This document shows, piece by piece, positions 29,309 through 41,565 of a stretch of 64,000 nucleotides of DNA. How positions within the stretch are numbered: the stretch's first letter is position 1; each line of letters starts with the position of its first letter. Under the pieces are notes generated by a model. The model did no database searches. It was not told the origin of the DNA and was given only the letters and a program-made list of their open reading frames with translations. This stretch comes from Pseudo-nitzschia pungens (taxonomy: Eukaryota > Bacillariophyta > Bacillariophyceae > Bacillariales > Bacillariaceae), in NCBI GenBank assembly GCA_037355855.1, contig CM074759.1, positions 2,852,001 to 2,916,000 on the forward strand. The letters run 5' to 3'. Position numbers and translations under genes: made by a program.

Positions 29309-30121
29309 ATGGACACCATTGAAGCACTACAATGCCCCGTACCGGTACAGGAAATGAGCAAAATGAACGTTGGCGACGAAGTCGGTAGAGATAACGACGA
29401 CAACGTCAGCTCTCCTTCTAGAGTAAAGAGAACGAACAAGAGTGCGAATGTGAATGAGAATGATGAGCAGAGCAAGACCCCTGTTTCTCCTGTTCGCCGT
29501 GTAGAACGCAACAAGAGCGGCCCTTTATGTCGAATGATGAAAGGCAGCCGTGCACCACCGAAACGATCACAGTCTTCGAAGATTGGACGGCCGATGTTTG
29601 ACCCTACTTTGGGTGACACTGACCAACAGCACAATACTAGGCGGGGAGTCAATCGTACCCACAGTAGTCGAGTCAAAGGAACGACACGCAACCCACCCGC
29701 AAGGTCTGGGTCGTTTCAACGCCGTCGTGTGCCGGACCGAACGAACAGTTCTTCCTCATTGCGACGTAGTAATAATAAGTCGATGACTACCGGGACACTG
29801 GAAACTGACGATGTATCGGTCACTGATTCGGTCTATACCTCGATATCTATCCAGACAATGGATTCCATCATGATACGAAAAAAACAGATTCCGCTACACA
29901 ACGGAAAAGATGCCGACGGTGGAGGGATGTCCATTGAATTTGACGGTTCTGGAAATTGGATTGAACAAGGTAATGATGAAGGCGAGGTGCACGAAGACGA
30001 GTTTTCCGTCTTCTCGGATTCCTGGAGTTCAGATGAATCATGCGAAGTTTTAAGTGATTATGAAGAAGGAGAGATGGATGGCGCAATATTAGAGGATGAA
30101 GAACATGCGGATGAAAACTAA
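29309..30121 (+). CDS. Hypothetical protein, Ser/Arg-rich with acidic C-terminus
   Basis: A 270-aa open frame from ATG to TAA that I do not recognise. It is polar throughout, with no membrane segment or signal peptide. Residues about 30-160 are rich in Arg, Ser, Asn and Pro (SPVRRVERNKSG, KRSQSSKIGRPMFDP). Residues about 215-270 are strongly acidic (EGEVHEDEFSVFSDSWSSDES). It looks intrinsically disordered. It is one of only two genes here not tied to a mobile element and is convergent with the fucosyltransferase-like gene. The length and steady composition support a real gene, but no conserved domain is visible. Confidence 0.5.
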   Translation: MDTIEALQCPVPVQEMSKMNVGDEVGRDNDDNVSSPSRVKRTNKSANVNENDEQSKTPVSPVRRVERNKSGPLCRMMKGSRAPPKRSQSSKIGRPMFDPTLGDTDQQHNTRRGVNRTHSSRVKGTTRNPPARSGSFQRRRVPDRTNSSSSLRRSNNKSMTTGTLETDDVSVTDSVYTSISIQTMDSIMIRKKQIPLHNGKDADGGGMSIEFDGSGNWIEQGNDEGEVHEDEFSVFSDSWSSDESCEVLSDYEEGEMDGAILEDEEHADEN

Positions 30122-30719
30122 GTGAAAAATCGTGAGTGACTCAACTTTTGTCAGATTCCGACGTCCAGGTGCCAGAGCGAAGCAGAAGTCTGTTCACGGA
30201 CTTCATGTTATGTTTCATCGTTTGCGAAGCAGAAAAGTTTAACTTCTGTGTCAGCGTTAATTTGAAATATTACTTGCTTTGGTACCGGTACTCAGGAATT
30301 GCCAAAAATGTATTATTAGGAGTTAGAATAAATGGCATAATAATTATAATGCAAAACTGTTCGAATCACTAACCACACGAACATACGAAGAACTAATTGA
30401 ATCGAAGATATTGCAGTTCCTCCACGTCAACATTCTTGCGAAATATTAGGAGTCATGAATAAGCAAACACTATGTTGGGAAACTTTGGGAGACACAACTT
30501 GATATCATAATATATTTTTTGAAAACCTTTCGAAAAAACATTTTGATATTTCTATCCTATCAAATTTTCCGCAATTCTGAGAGGAATCAAATCCGGAAAA
30601 AATTGCGACCAATTCTCGTTCGTGTCAACACAAACTGTTTCCCTCCCAGAACCTGTGTTGAAAGATCGAGATGGAAGACAAAGACTCCAAGTGTATATTG
30701 TTGCCGCCACTAACTTGTT
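30122..30719. other. Convergent intergenic region
   Basis: AT-rich spacer between two convergent genes. I see no gene, repeat or clear terminator signal. Confidence 0.6.
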
Positions 30720-33700
30720 TTAGAACTGAGTTTTCTCCGGACGAACTTCAGCGTCGATTCCAATCCAGCCATCTTCCAAATTCAAACACGAAAGAGAACA
30801 GATATCAGAATTCAAAGAATTAAAGAAAGGGCTGACAGTCAAGAATCCTGTCTCTTACCTGGCCATTCATAGGCATAAAGACTCTTGTCCACATTTTCCC
30901 ATTCATGCACCTTGCTTTTCCTCTCTAGATATGAATACCACGAATTCATCATAGTCATTCCATGGTAACCACGCATGCGATTAATGTACCTGTGAATGAT
31001 CAAAGACGACAGTGTGGAGAGGAAACAAAGCGTAATGTGAGTGAAGAAGCATGACAGAAAATCAATTTGTGAGACACCTTTCCCCTTCAGCAGTCGAAAC
31101 GGTTTGTAGAAAGCGTCGAAAATATTTACCCGGTAAATGTTGAGAACCATGTTCCAGCAAATGCTCTAGCTCGACTAGATACAATTGTATCGATCATTCC
31201 GAAGTAGTTGGAATCAATATCTCCAAGGCCAGCGAGTTCCCAATAATCATCCAAGAATCGTACATCATGATGCTTCGCAATGGGATCAAAGAACGATTTA
31301 TCACGCTCGTCGGTGGCAATGAAAATAATTTCATTCGGTTTCCAGATTTCTTTAGTATTCTCATACCATTCTTCCGCTGGAATTTTCACCTTTTTGTATT
31401 GGAAATCACCGCGACGGATGTGCATTGCGGAATACCCACCGCTACCTTCTTCGTCTGTATCAAAACCAAATTTCATCCCCTCTGCTTGCAAAGCTTTTAC
31501 AATTTTTCCAGCAGCGCAGTATATTTCATCGTTGTAATGAAGAAAATCTCTCACGAATCGCTTGAAATGATTGTCGATGGAAGGATCCGTGAAATAAATC
31601 ATATTGTAGAAGTGAGCAAGTAGACGATATTCGTTTTGATCTCCCCGGAAGTGTATGAGTGTGTGGTCATTCAGCTCTGACGTCCAATTGAAGTGGTTTC
31701 TTTCTCCACAAAAGGAGGAAATCGAATTATCGACTTCATTTGATGTGGATTGTCCGTCGTACAAATTTCTATCAAAAATGATGCAATTATTTCCAGCACC
31801 CACTTCTGGCGTATGACCAACCTCTTCCAAATACTTTTTGATGTGGTCGCAGAAATTTTTTGACTTTTTTCTCTTCACGCAGACTTCAGCACTGTTGATC
31901 ACATTTTCTCTCATATCCTCGGGAATTGCCAAACGACCATCAATTCCACCCTCTCGTTTTATGAATTCAGCAGTAGATATGATTTTCACTCTCTTTGCGA
32001 ATTCAGGTGTGCCCAACGGGAAAAAGTCAGCAAAGCCTCTCTCCTTATGCGCCTTGTCAGCGTTCAAACGATAAAGGGGTTCTCTTGGGGGTAACACCAG
32101 TGTTCTCTCTGTTGCTGCGGCAATCACAAAAATTATCTCCATAGACATGCGGACATTGTTCCATCCACCTCGATCAGTGCTGAAAGATATGTATTTCTCG
32201 GCACTATCGTTGCTGGAAAAAGGAGAGACAAACTTTTCATCTTTCGCACCTTGTGGATCGTTCCAATACGCCAACGAATCTACATTTAAATCACATTTTA
32301 TTGTCCCCCTTGATGCCCCGTCGAGAGCCGGTGTTTCCTCCTTCGGTCTCCCAGCAAGCCCCCGCTTAGTAGATAGTTTGCGAAAAATTTCGTCCGTAGA
32401 CATTTCGCTAAGTTTAATGCTGGGTGGTAACTGGAAAGAGCAACGTAGTAAGAGTTTTGAATCACATAACATAATACAGTTCCAACCATTGAGTTCTTCA
32501 CATACCTTCCGTTCAAATACTTTTGACACGTTGTTGCTGCCAGTATCTTCCACACTACCAACTGGAGTTCCTTCCTTCTCTATTACTTCATCTCCATCGA
32601 TGCCAATCCAACCAATTGGCCATTCTCTTGCTCCGTAATTACCTGATGGATATTTGTAATCACGCATAACTTCTTTTCTTGGTAAAAATGAGTACCAAGA
32701 ATCCTTCATCGAGTAGCCTAGATATCCCCTCATACGATTGATGTAACCCGTAAATGTTGAGAACCAAGTTCCGGCAAATGTTCGACCGTGGCTCGCGACA
32801 ATAGTATCTATCATGCTGAGGAAGTAGGGGTCAAAATCTCCTAAATTGGCCATTGCCCAGTAGTCGTCTAAGAATCGAACCTCGTGATGTTCTCTGATAG
32901 GATCAAAGAAGGTTTTGTTTCGTTCGTCAGTTGCAATGAATAGCAATTCACCTTCATTCCAAATTTCCTTCAAATTTTCATACCACTCATTCGCGGGAAT
33001 TTTCACTTCTTTATATTGTAAGTCTCCGCGGCGTACATGTAAAGTAGACCATTCTTTTCCCTCACTGTTCAGTGCTTTGACAATTTTACCGGCAGCACAG
33101 TAGAGGCTATCTTTGTAGTGCAAATAGTCACGAACAAATCGTTTGTAATGGTTGTCAACAACGGGATCGGTGAAGAATAGAAAAGAGTAGAAGTGATTTA
33201 GTAGCCGATGCCCGCCCTTATCGGGGTCCACTCCTGAAGAATCCCAGTGAATAAGTTCTGGCTCATGTATGGATTGGTTGTAGTACACCGGGGTTCGTTC
33301 TCCACAAAATCGATCCACGCGTTCTTTCAAATCATCTGAAACATCTTTTCCATTGAAGACGTCTTGATCAAATACAAAGCAATTTACACGAGATTCCAAA
33401 GGTGGTTGATATCCTGCCTTTCTAAGATGTTTGTAAAGATTCTCACAGTGGTTCTCTGCTCCATCTCTGTAGACGCATAGTTTTGTTGTTTCGTTGTCTT
33501 TGAGCTCCTGAATTTGTTCTCGAGTCATGAAATTCAGTATCCTATCACCTTGTGTAACTTTTTCTGACAAAACCTCACGCTCAAAGAATTCTTCCATCGT
33601 AATGACCTCGACTTCTTTCTGGAAAGAGTCTTTCGAAAGATCATAGAAAGATGCAAAAGATCGAGCGTTCTTCTCACCCATTCCTAGCAAGTAGAACGGA

Positions 33701-34512
33701 GCCTTCGGTGGAAGAACCAATGTCCTCCCCGTTGTCGCTGCCAACGTAAAAATGATTTCCATACTCATCCGGATATTGTTCCAACCACCCGGATCGGGTT
33801 CAAAAGTCAGGTATCGGCGCTGGCTTTGCTCAACTTTGTTTGCTGGACTTCCGAATGGACTTACAAAATTTTGATCACGTTTTCCTTGTGGCTCATTCCA
33901 GTAGACAAAGTCATCCACATCGACGTCGCAATTCACATGACCCCATTTCGCTCCCTCTAAAGCAGGGGTTTGCGACATGGGTAGTCCTGCCACGCCGCGG
34001 GCTAGGATTCTATGCCTCTGTTTTTCCTCAACAGTGGCATCAATGTTGACAAGTTCAGCCGTATCATCTTTCGCCAGACTTTTCTTCGATCTTTGTTTCT
34101 TTCTTTTTCCCGGATTGGAAATTTCGGGTCTTTTTCTATCCTGCTTGAGTTTGTTTGATTTGATAACTTTGTCCACTGCCTTGCGATGTTTTTTCGAAAT
34201 TTCCGGCTGCTGCGGTGCTTCAGCATTTAAGCTCTCTGCGTTCATGTTCTTTTCCAACGCTTGATTTGACTTAAAAATCACATTGTGTATTGAACTGGGT
34301 GCGTGCTTTAAACCATTGCTATTCGTTGTCGACAATTCGAGAAGGATGATGGGCAGTAAGATCGTCATAGATAATGCAAAGAAAGACACTACTATTAGTA
34401 TTTTCTTCGCATTAGAATACTTGGACATTATGCCCCCGTCTGCTTCTTGCCGTCTCACCGATCGAACCGATCTATATCCCGAACTACGACGGCTCGCGGG
34501 TGCTGAAAACAT
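30720..34512 (-). CDS. Tandem-domain fucosyltransferase-like type II membrane protein
   Basis: The proposed CDS is join(34512..31130, 30989..30859, 30772..30720), giving 1,188 aa. A cytosolic Arg/Ser-rich head is followed by one membrane anchor (residues about 38-60, ILIVVSFFALSMTILLPI) and a Lys-rich stalk. That is the topology of Golgi glycosyltransferases. Two homologous catalytic domains follow (about 165-660 and about 690-1188). Each has LPPxxP, the HxRRGD signature (HVRRGDLQYKE near 491; HIRRGDFQYKK near 1028), FIATDER, RFLDDYW and FAGTWFSTFTGYINRMRG. This pattern fits the GDP-fucose fucosyltransferase superfamily (O-FucT-like). Both end in an EWPxGWIGID motif, and in domain 2 that motif appears only after both introns are removed. 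It probably adds fucose to secretory glycoproteins. Substrate unknown. Confidence 0.8.
30773..30858 (-). other. Intron 2 of fucosyltransferase-like gene (86 bp)
   Basis: Donor GGCCAG|GTAAGAG and acceptor TTGGAAG|ATGGCTGG join EWP to DGWIGIDAEV. This restores the motif EWPIGWIGIDGDEV seen in domain 1. Without this splice the protein would end KRQDS. Confidence 0.82.
30990..31129 (-). other. Intron 1 of fucosyltransferase-like gene (140 bp)
   Basis: Donor ACCGG|GTAAAT and acceptor TTCACAG|GTACATT join FSTFTG to YINRMRGY in frame. Domain 1 reads FSTFTGYINRMRGY without interruption. Confidence 0.88.
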
Positions 34513-35279
34513 CGGAAAAGAATTTTTGGCAGCGGAAGAGCTGTCGAATCTTATTGCTAGGTTTTGTTCAGGTAGAGGATTTTAAAGCGCTTTTAGTGGT
34601 TGCATCAATTGACGACCTCGTTCGGTTACAAAAGCTCAGATCAAAGTGTGACCTTTTAAAACGGTGGAACAGAGTCGAAATGCCAGGGCCTTCTTGGGTT
34701 GCGCGAGCGACTGGGAAAAATGTGGGGGGACGGGGGGCTGGGGGATTGACAGAAAACTAGCACTACATACCGGGTAATTTACTTGTACCGTGCGTAACTA
34801 AACTGGTACGGGGAATCCGCACTGGTTACGGATGTCTCTTCCATCGAAGTTCGTACTAGTACGTACGTAACTTACGTACTTGGAATGATAACGTGGATTC
34901 TGTTTTGAAAGGAAGTAGATTGGCTCTTTTGGGAGGATGGAGTTGGTCACAAGACTCGTCTGATTGATTGAGATCTGACGGAGAATCTGAAGGCTGTCCA
35001 AAAGCTGGCAGAGGGAACAGGAAGAACAAGGAGGAAAAAAATGTCATCGACAAGAAGAAGAACAAGAACAGTGAAGTGAATGGCAATCACAAAGAAAGTG
35101 AATGGAATGATTAAAGTACTACAGTACTACTATTTATTGCAATGACATTTGTTCTTGTTTTAGCACTTTCTTTGTAAAATATATTGATATAAAGTTGTTC
35201 CTTCCAGCATTAGATGTTGTCCATAAAAATGTCATGGTCGTTTCTTTAGTAATGGAGTTATTTCTTTGGTAATGAAATC
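34513..35279. other. Upstream region of the fucosyltransferase-like gene
   Basis: No gene is supported. Near 34850-34880 there is an overlapping run of GTAC-rich palindromic words (GTACTAGTAC, TACGTACGTA). The promoter should lie here but I cannot place it. Confidence 0.5.
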
Positions 35280-35937
35280 ACATTTCTTTGGCAATGAATT
35301 GCATTACTTCGGGATTGCTCCAAATTGATCCTCCCAGAGGAACGCACAAAGGCACTCACCAGAAAGGGACAAAGCACATGCCAAAATACAGCTGAGAATG
35401 GTCAAATGGACCCATTTCTTGCCATAGAGCACACCATGGTGAATATTGAGGCTGTAGATGCCAAAATCAGACTTGTAGAACAGAAAAAAGAGCTTGTAGA
35501 CATGTTGAAAATTTGCTCGTAGAAGACTCGTAGAAGCACAAAAATTGGTAGAGAAATGCACTTGTAGACATGTAGAAATTTTGCTCGTAGAAGACTTGTA
35601 GAAGCACAAAAAGCAGAGAAATTGTACTTAGCACAAAAATTGGAGAAATTGTACTTATCCTATCCTCATGCTGGGCTGCTGTTTGTACGAGGCAAAGCCA
35701 AGGACAAACAGCAGCCCAGCACTTGGTAGAAATGGACATGTAGAGCAGGTAGAGAAAAAACTTGTAGACATGTAGAAATGTTGCTCGTAGAGAAAAGCGC
35801 TTGTAGACATGTAGAAATTTTGCTTGTAGAAGACTCGTAGAAGCCATCATGTAGAGTGGACATCATTAGTATTGCGAAAAATGGTCCTTGTGTCCTCTTC
35901 GATATGGATTACAAACACATGTAGGAGGACACGGTTC

Positions 35938-35942
35938 AGCAC
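35938..35942. other. Left target duplication of element B (AGCAC)
   Basis: The same five bases follow the other LTR at 41762-41766. Confidence 0.92.
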
Positions 35943-36124
35943 TGCCATACCCCGGGTCTACTAATGAATGAAGTAGTGATATGCAAATTGTGAGCTCTAT
36001 CAATTAGTCTATTGCTATTGCTTTCGATCGGCATTTGGAATCGGCGATTCCAACGCCTCGCTAATTTATCCTCAACCTTAATCCAGTCCCGAGTAGACTC
36101 GTGACTGTATTCCGGTGCATGGCA
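35943..36124 (-). repeat. 3' LTR of element B (182 bp)
   Basis: It lies at the Pol end. The adjacent interior reads, in element orientation, ATGGAGGAGCA directly before the LTR, a good polypurine tract. Confidence 0.95.
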
Positions 36125-36148
36125 TGCTCCTCCATGGTACTGTAACAA

Positions 36149-39100
36149 TTACTTCTCTGGTTCAGGGCTATCCCTGTAATAATAGGGATGGACTCTCCTG
36201 ATGTTAACCCGGTCAGTTACAAAAGGAGCAGTTTCAATAGTTACAGTTCCATTATCATGGGCCTTGAGCACCTTGTAAGGTCCTTGCCGTGGGAAGGATA
36301 GTTTTGGAATAATGCCCTTCCTTTCTAGGGTGACATAGTCTCCTTCTTTATAGACATGGGGGATCCTCTTCTGGTTTTCCCTGATGTTGCTCTTGTGGAT
36401 GCTTTTCTGCTTCCTTGCTTGGATTGCTTCCCAATCCACTGGGAAGTTCACCGGCATGAACATGTCTCGACCAAACACCAGTTGCGCTGGGGAGTACCCC
36501 AGGGTGGTATGGATGGCGCTTCTGATAGCATATGCTGCCTTGGTGGTGAATTCCTCAAAAGGGTCCTCCTCGTGGAGGTCCCTGTTTTCCAGGTTGAAGG
36601 ACAACAGACAGTCCTTTAATACCTGATGGATCCTTTCCAACACCGAGTTGGATTGTGGGTTCCAAGCCCCACTGGGCTTTCTTTTCATCCCCATGTTCTC
36701 GCAGAGCTCTTGGAACTCTGCTTTGAACTCACTCCCGCCATCAAAGCCAATTTCCTTTGGGCGCGGATATCTTGCCAGCCAGGTACTGTCCAACAGTCGT
36801 TGAGTTTCTGCTGCATTTGGGGAGTCCTTCAGGTGAGCCAGTTCAAACCATCCGGTCACTGGGTCCACCATGGTGAGGACATGGATTTGGTAGTCTTTAC
36901 CATTTTTGTTGTGGACAGTTGCAGGTCCCCAGAGGTCCACATTGACCCTCTGCCATTTGGTGACCTCAGCTGCTTTTTCCGGTAGTAGTCCATACTTCTT
37001 CCGGCCACTCTTCTTAAACATCTGACACGTGTGGCAGTGCTTACAAAGGTCCTGGACGTCCTTCCGTAGGCCTTTCCAGGTGAAGACTGAGCGTATGCTC
37101 TGTTCCATTCTCTTTTCCCCCGGGTGCACCAACATGGTGTGGTACCACTCCATCACTTTTTGTTTGAGTTTGTCGGGAATCAGGATCTTGCCTTCTTTGT
37201 GGATGAGACTGAAACCTTCCACATTTTTGGTAGTTAGGCCTTTGTCTTTTTCCAAAGCATTCATGATTTTCGTGTCCTTCTGCTGGTAGAACTGAATCAT
37301 GTCCGGAGCAAGTGGGAATGCATTATTGCCCTGGAATTCTTCCGGTGATTCTCCAAGTGGGAATAGGAGTTGCCGGAGGTGCTCTTCCTCATCCGCGTAG
37401 GTGAGGGGCTTATTTGGTGGTAGCCATTCCACTGTGTCCGCTGGATCATCCGTAATGTCCAGGCGAGACAGCGCGTCTGCTGCATCATTGTCTTTGCCAG
37501 CAACGTGCTTGACTACCGGATGGAACTCCTCCATGAGGAGTCTCCACCGGACCATTCTTTGGGTCGGCATCTGCTGATACAATAGGTTCAGGTGATCCGT
37601 GTGAATGGTTACATCTTGTCCTCGTAGGATTCCTTCAAACGCTTTCAAGCCTTCCTACTATGCCAAGGAGTTCTTTTTCCCCGACAGTGTAGTTGAGCTG
37701 CGCTGAGTTCAGTTTCCTTGTGTAGAAACCAAGGGGTTTGCCATCTTGGCATACGGTTGCTCCCAGTTGCCTGTCACTGGCGTCTGAGTAGAGATGAAAT
37801 GGTTTCGTAAAATCCGGGAATGCGAGTTTCGCTTCATCTGCGAGCATCCTCTTCGCCTCCATGAAAGCTTTCTGCTCTGCTGGGCCCCAGTACCAATTCA
37901 GTTTCCCCTTCTTGCCCGCAAGCTTGTTGAGGGGGGCCAGGATGTGGGAGCGGCGCTTCCACATGTCCCTGTAGAAATTGACCATCCCAAGGAACATCTT
38001 GAGTTGCTTGGTGTTCTTGGGGGGTTCCAGGCGCTTCATCGCCTCCAGCTTCTTTGGCTGGGGCTGAATGCCCTCTGTTGTTAACAGAAATCCCAGGTAT
38101 TCCACTTCTTTTTGCATGAAGAAGGATTTTCTGAGGTTGGCGCGAAAGCCAGCATCATCCAGTCTTTGTAGGACTGTATCGATTTTGTCGAGGTGATCCT
38201 GCTCAGATTCCCCCTCGCGTTGAATGATTAGAATATCATCGATGTAGACAAGGACGTAGTCCAGATCCCCTAGGAGGTTCATCATGACGGACTGGAAGAT
38301 ATCCGGTGCGCATGCGATTCCCATTGCCAGTCTCTTGTAGGCATACTTTCCCCATGGTAAAATGGTAGAGCAAATCTTTTGGCTCTCCTTGCAGATGGGG
38401 ATGGTATAGTATCCTTGGGACAAGTCCAGCGCCGTAGCTGATTTGAACTTTTGTAGTCTTTGGATGGTTTCCCCAATGCGTGGTAGAGGGAACGGCTTTC
38501 GTTGAATGGCTGCATTCATCTTCCGAAAATCCGTAAGGACTCGTATGTCCCCTGTCTTTTTGGGTTGACAGAACGTCGGTGATGCCCATGGTGAGTCATC
38601 ATCATGTGGAAGTTTCTCCAGGACTCCAATGTCACAGAGCCTGTTGATTTCCTTCCGGAGTGCTTGTTCAAAGGCATGGGGTACTGAATAGTACCGCTGC
38701 CTGACCGGTTTAACCCCTGGTTGGAGTTCAATAGATACCGGTTCAATATTCTTGAGCAGTCCCAGACCTCCTCCAAAGAGTGTGGGGAACTTCTTCAATG
38801 TTTTCTTCAGGGCCTCCTTGGACGCGTCTGTGATCTCCAGGTCGTTGACCATGGAGTCTACGTCTACTTTGGAGTAGTCGGCATCCAGGATCTTGGCTTG
38901 CCTTTCTTCCTCCTGTTGGAGGATCGGACTCTGTGTGTTGGCAAAGAATACTGCCTCACATTTGTCCGGGTCAGAGAGTTCCCCCATCCCCTTCATGGGG
39001 ATGGAGTCACCTTGCCACGAGATTGTTCGGGAGCTGTATTTGATATCCAGTCCCAATTGTGCCATTAGGTCAGATCCTATGATCACGTCATAGGGTACCT

Positions 39101-39419
39101 CCTCGTGGTGATGATACTCATCCACTTGGAAGGTCCACTTGATGGTCTTTGAGTTTGAAAACTCTATCAACTTCAGTCCCACTGAAGCCGCGGACTTTGT
39201 TCGAAATTTGCCCCCATAGGTGTTATAGGTGACAGATCGTTGGTCCCGGTTCGTAAGTTGACTTCGGTCGACAAAGTGTTTTAGGATTATGGACTTGGAG
39301 CATCCTGAGTCCAGTAGGCCCCGGAGCATCCTCCCCCTTCCCTTGTGGTCCAGCACCTCCACACAGACGTCCGCAAATCGATTGACGATGCGTGGTCCGG
39401 TGTGGATGGCGTCGGCCAT
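36149..39419 (-). pseudogene. Pol of gypsy element B (one frameshift)
   Basis: Two open frames, 39419-37635 and 37648-36149, make up one polyprotein. At about 37640-37650 the RNase H frame passes from ELLGIVGRLESV-stop to LKAFEGILRG. A single extra base explains it. Order: protease LLDSGCSKS; reverse transcriptase ALDLSQGYYTIP and YIDDILII; RNase H LYSDASDRQLGA and HTDHLNLL; HHCC (WYHTMLVHPGEKRM ... CKHCHTC); integrase NVDLWGP, GFDGGSEF, NSVLERIH; and a GPY module (RQGPYKVLKAH). The first codon, ATG, follows the Gag TGA directly and stays in the Gag frame. Apart from the frameshift all motifs are present. Confidence 0.93.
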
Positions 39420-40823
39420 TCATTTGTGGGATCCCTTCTTTTTGAAGGTTTTCTTGTATTTTCTCCTGTACTCCTTGAGTTCTCTGTCCGAGATATCAAT
39501 CTCGTCGTCAGAGACTTCATTATCAGCTTGGGCCGTGGCCAGTACATAGGAGTACTCGTGGTTGGAGAGGTTCCTTCCCCAGTGGGGTTTGGAGTGTTGC
39601 TCGGTGTCCGAGTCTTCTTTTGCCACAAAATGCTCCTTGAGCAGATTGATGGTTTCCCGGTCAAATTTCCCCTTCTTGGGTGGTCCTCCGGTTAGTTTCC
39701 AGCATTTGCCGGCGTGGGTCTTGCCACAAATTTTGCATAGTTGCTTGTTATTGTCCATTGGGCGCTTCTTTTTGTTGGGAGACTTGCTGTTTCCTCCCCC
39801 AGGAGTGGCCTTGGAGTTCTTCTTGGTTCCACCGTTTTGTTTTTCCAGTTCGGTGATCCGTTTGCGAAGTTCTTCTTCGTTTCGGATGGTGGTTTCTAAG
39901 TTTTCGAGTTTATCGATGGTGGTGTTGAAGGAGTGGGCAAAGACGTCCCATCCAATGTGTTCCAGTTTGTCCCTCTGGGTGTGTGTCATACTGGTGTCCA
40001 GGATTTCCTTCATCTCGTCGTGAGTGGAGCTGGAGGGTGCCATTCCTGTGGCGGCGCCACTTTCCCAGAGACATTCTGGTAGGTAGCTTTGTAGTTCGGC
40101 CATTCGGTTGGCCCAGGCTCGGATGCCGTGTTTCATGTCGACTCGCATCCCCCGCATAAAGCGGCGGAGGAGTATGTAGGAGCGTTTCCCGTTCATGTCA
40201 TTGCCGAAGACTTTCAGCTTGAGGGCATACATGCATTCCTCGATGACATCCTTCTTGTACTCCTCTGATTTGTAGTACTTTGTGAGGGCATCGGGTACCT
40301 TCTTTTTGGGGATTGGAGCGCCGAGTTCCTCGGGCTCTGTTTCCTCATCCGATTTTGCCGTGGCAGTCGGTTTGGTTTTGTCGGTTTTCTGGGTGGAGTT
40401 CCCTGCGACTGGCTCCTTGGGCGTGCCAGCGGGAGCTTCTGTGGTGAGGTCGGTTATTGCGACTTTCTGGATCCTCGTTTGGACCAGTTTGTTGTTGTGT
40501 GTCTTGTGACCCGGTTCGGCGTAGTAGGACCGGCCTAGAGTCATTTGGACAATAGAGAGTGCCTCGTTGGAGAGGACCCTCTGGAGGACGTCCAGTTTCT
40601 GGTCTCCTTGGAGTTTGTCATTGCCAGCAATTTTCTGGTCAAAGTCTCTTTTCCAGATGATAAAGAGTTCCGGTCTTTCAGTGCCGGTGAGTACCTTCAG
40701 ATAGTCACTGAAGGCTACCCCTCCTTTTTCTGAGTCGATACTCATTTTCACGGTGGTGGCATCTTCCGGCCAGTCCTCTCGTGCAAAGGTAAAGGGTTTC
40801 TGTTTGGTTCCTTTAGACGCCAT
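39420..40823 (-). CDS. Gag of gypsy element B
   Basis: A 467-aa Gag precursor starting at the ATG in GCCATGG context (MASKGTKQKPFTFARED). The N-terminal two thirds form the capsid-like region (GGVAFSDYLKVLTGTE, HGIRAWANRMAELQSYLPE). A coiled region follows (LENLETTIRNEEELRKRITELEKQN). Then comes a zinc knuckle CKICGKTHAGKC (CX2CX3HX3C, slightly short of the canonical CX2CX4HX4C). The protein ends KKKGSHK before TGA-ATG. The related copy at 49486 has the same order and the same TGA-ATG junction. Confidence 0.92.
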   Translation of the reverse strand: MASKGTKQKPFTFAREDWPEDATTVKMSIDSEKGGVAFSDYLKVLTGTERPELFIIWKRDFDQKIAGNDKLQGDQKLDVLQRVLSNEALSIVQMTLGRSYYAEPGHKTHNNKLVQTRIQKVAITDLTTEAPAGTPKEPVAGNSTQKTDKTKPTATAKSDEETEPEELGAPIPKKKVPDALTKYYKSEEYKKDVIEECMYALKLKVFGNDMNGKRSYILLRRFMRGMRVDMKHGIRAWANRMAELQSYLPECLWESGAATGMAPSSSTHDEMKEILDTSMTHTQRDKLEHIGWDVFAHSFNTTIDKLENLETTIRNEEELRKRITELEKQNGGTKKNSKATPGGGNSKSPNKKKRPMDNNKQLCKICGKTHAGKCWKLTGGPPKKGKFDRETINLLKEHFVAKEDSDTEQHSKPHWGRNLSNHEYSYVLATAQADNEVSDDEIDISDRELKEYRRKYKKTFKKKGSHK

Positions 40824-41565
40824 GGTTGGGTTAATCGGTTATTCTATTTAATCTAGTTACACTATTTCTGTTATCTTTGCTGTTTGTGTTGAAACTGAGC
40901 AAAAAGTGATTGCTCAGCTCCTCCAGTTTTTCTTGCTGGATTTCCACTGCTCTCGCGATAACTCGTGTTATAACTGATTTTGCTCTCGACCATCGTGATG
41001 GTGGGAGTTGTTTCTCTCTTTAGTTCCCGGGAATCCTGTGGTTCTCCGGAGTTGTTTCTGTTTTTATTTCGTGGGATTCGATTCCCGTGGTTCTCCGGCG
41101 TTGCTTCCCTATTAAGCAATCACCGGGCCGGTCCCACTTCTTGTCTCCCGTGGGATTTAGTGGTGTTTAGGTATTTATTTTATACCTGTCCGGATATTTA
41201 TATGTTCTGGTTTTGGTCGGCATACCCTTTTTGGTCTGTCCGTCCACTCAGTGTTGGTCCAATTAGTCCATTCACTGGATTATGTGTCTCTTTTTTTTTT
41301 TGACACTCATTATTTTCGATTGTTTTTCGATTATTTCCTGTTGTCGACCATGGTCCTGTTTAGGTACTTAGGTGTCTCTGTTGCTGCTGTTGCCCCCTTC
41401 TTTGGGCGCCAACAGTTGCTGGGGTCGGTCTTCCTTGTGCTGCAGACACTGGATATCCTTCTCCCTGTTTTTGCTTCTCTGCGCCTCCATTTTTGGCAGT
41501 CTTTCGGATCCGTTGGTCCCTTGGTCCGATCGGTCCTTTCTGCTCATGGTCATCAGCGCTCAGCT
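40824..41565 (-). other. Leader of element B between 5' LTR and gag
   Basis: About 740 nt without a supportable gene, T-rich on the plus strand. It aligns in part with 48409-48953 of the decayed copy (ccgggaatcctgtggttctc and similar phrases), so it is a real leader. Confidence 0.7.

Noticed and set aside
31267..32638. Plus-strand frames opposite the fucosyltransferase-like gene
   Set aside because: Antisense shadows of a well-supported coding region.
35943..36119. 177-bp version of the element B LTR
   Set aside because: It gives no target duplication. Extending to GGCA (182 bp) gives matching ends TGCCAT/ATGGCA and AGCAC on both sides.
36356..36985. Plus-strand frames opposite element B pol
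   Set aside because: They overlap the clear Pol coding strand, with no domain of their own.
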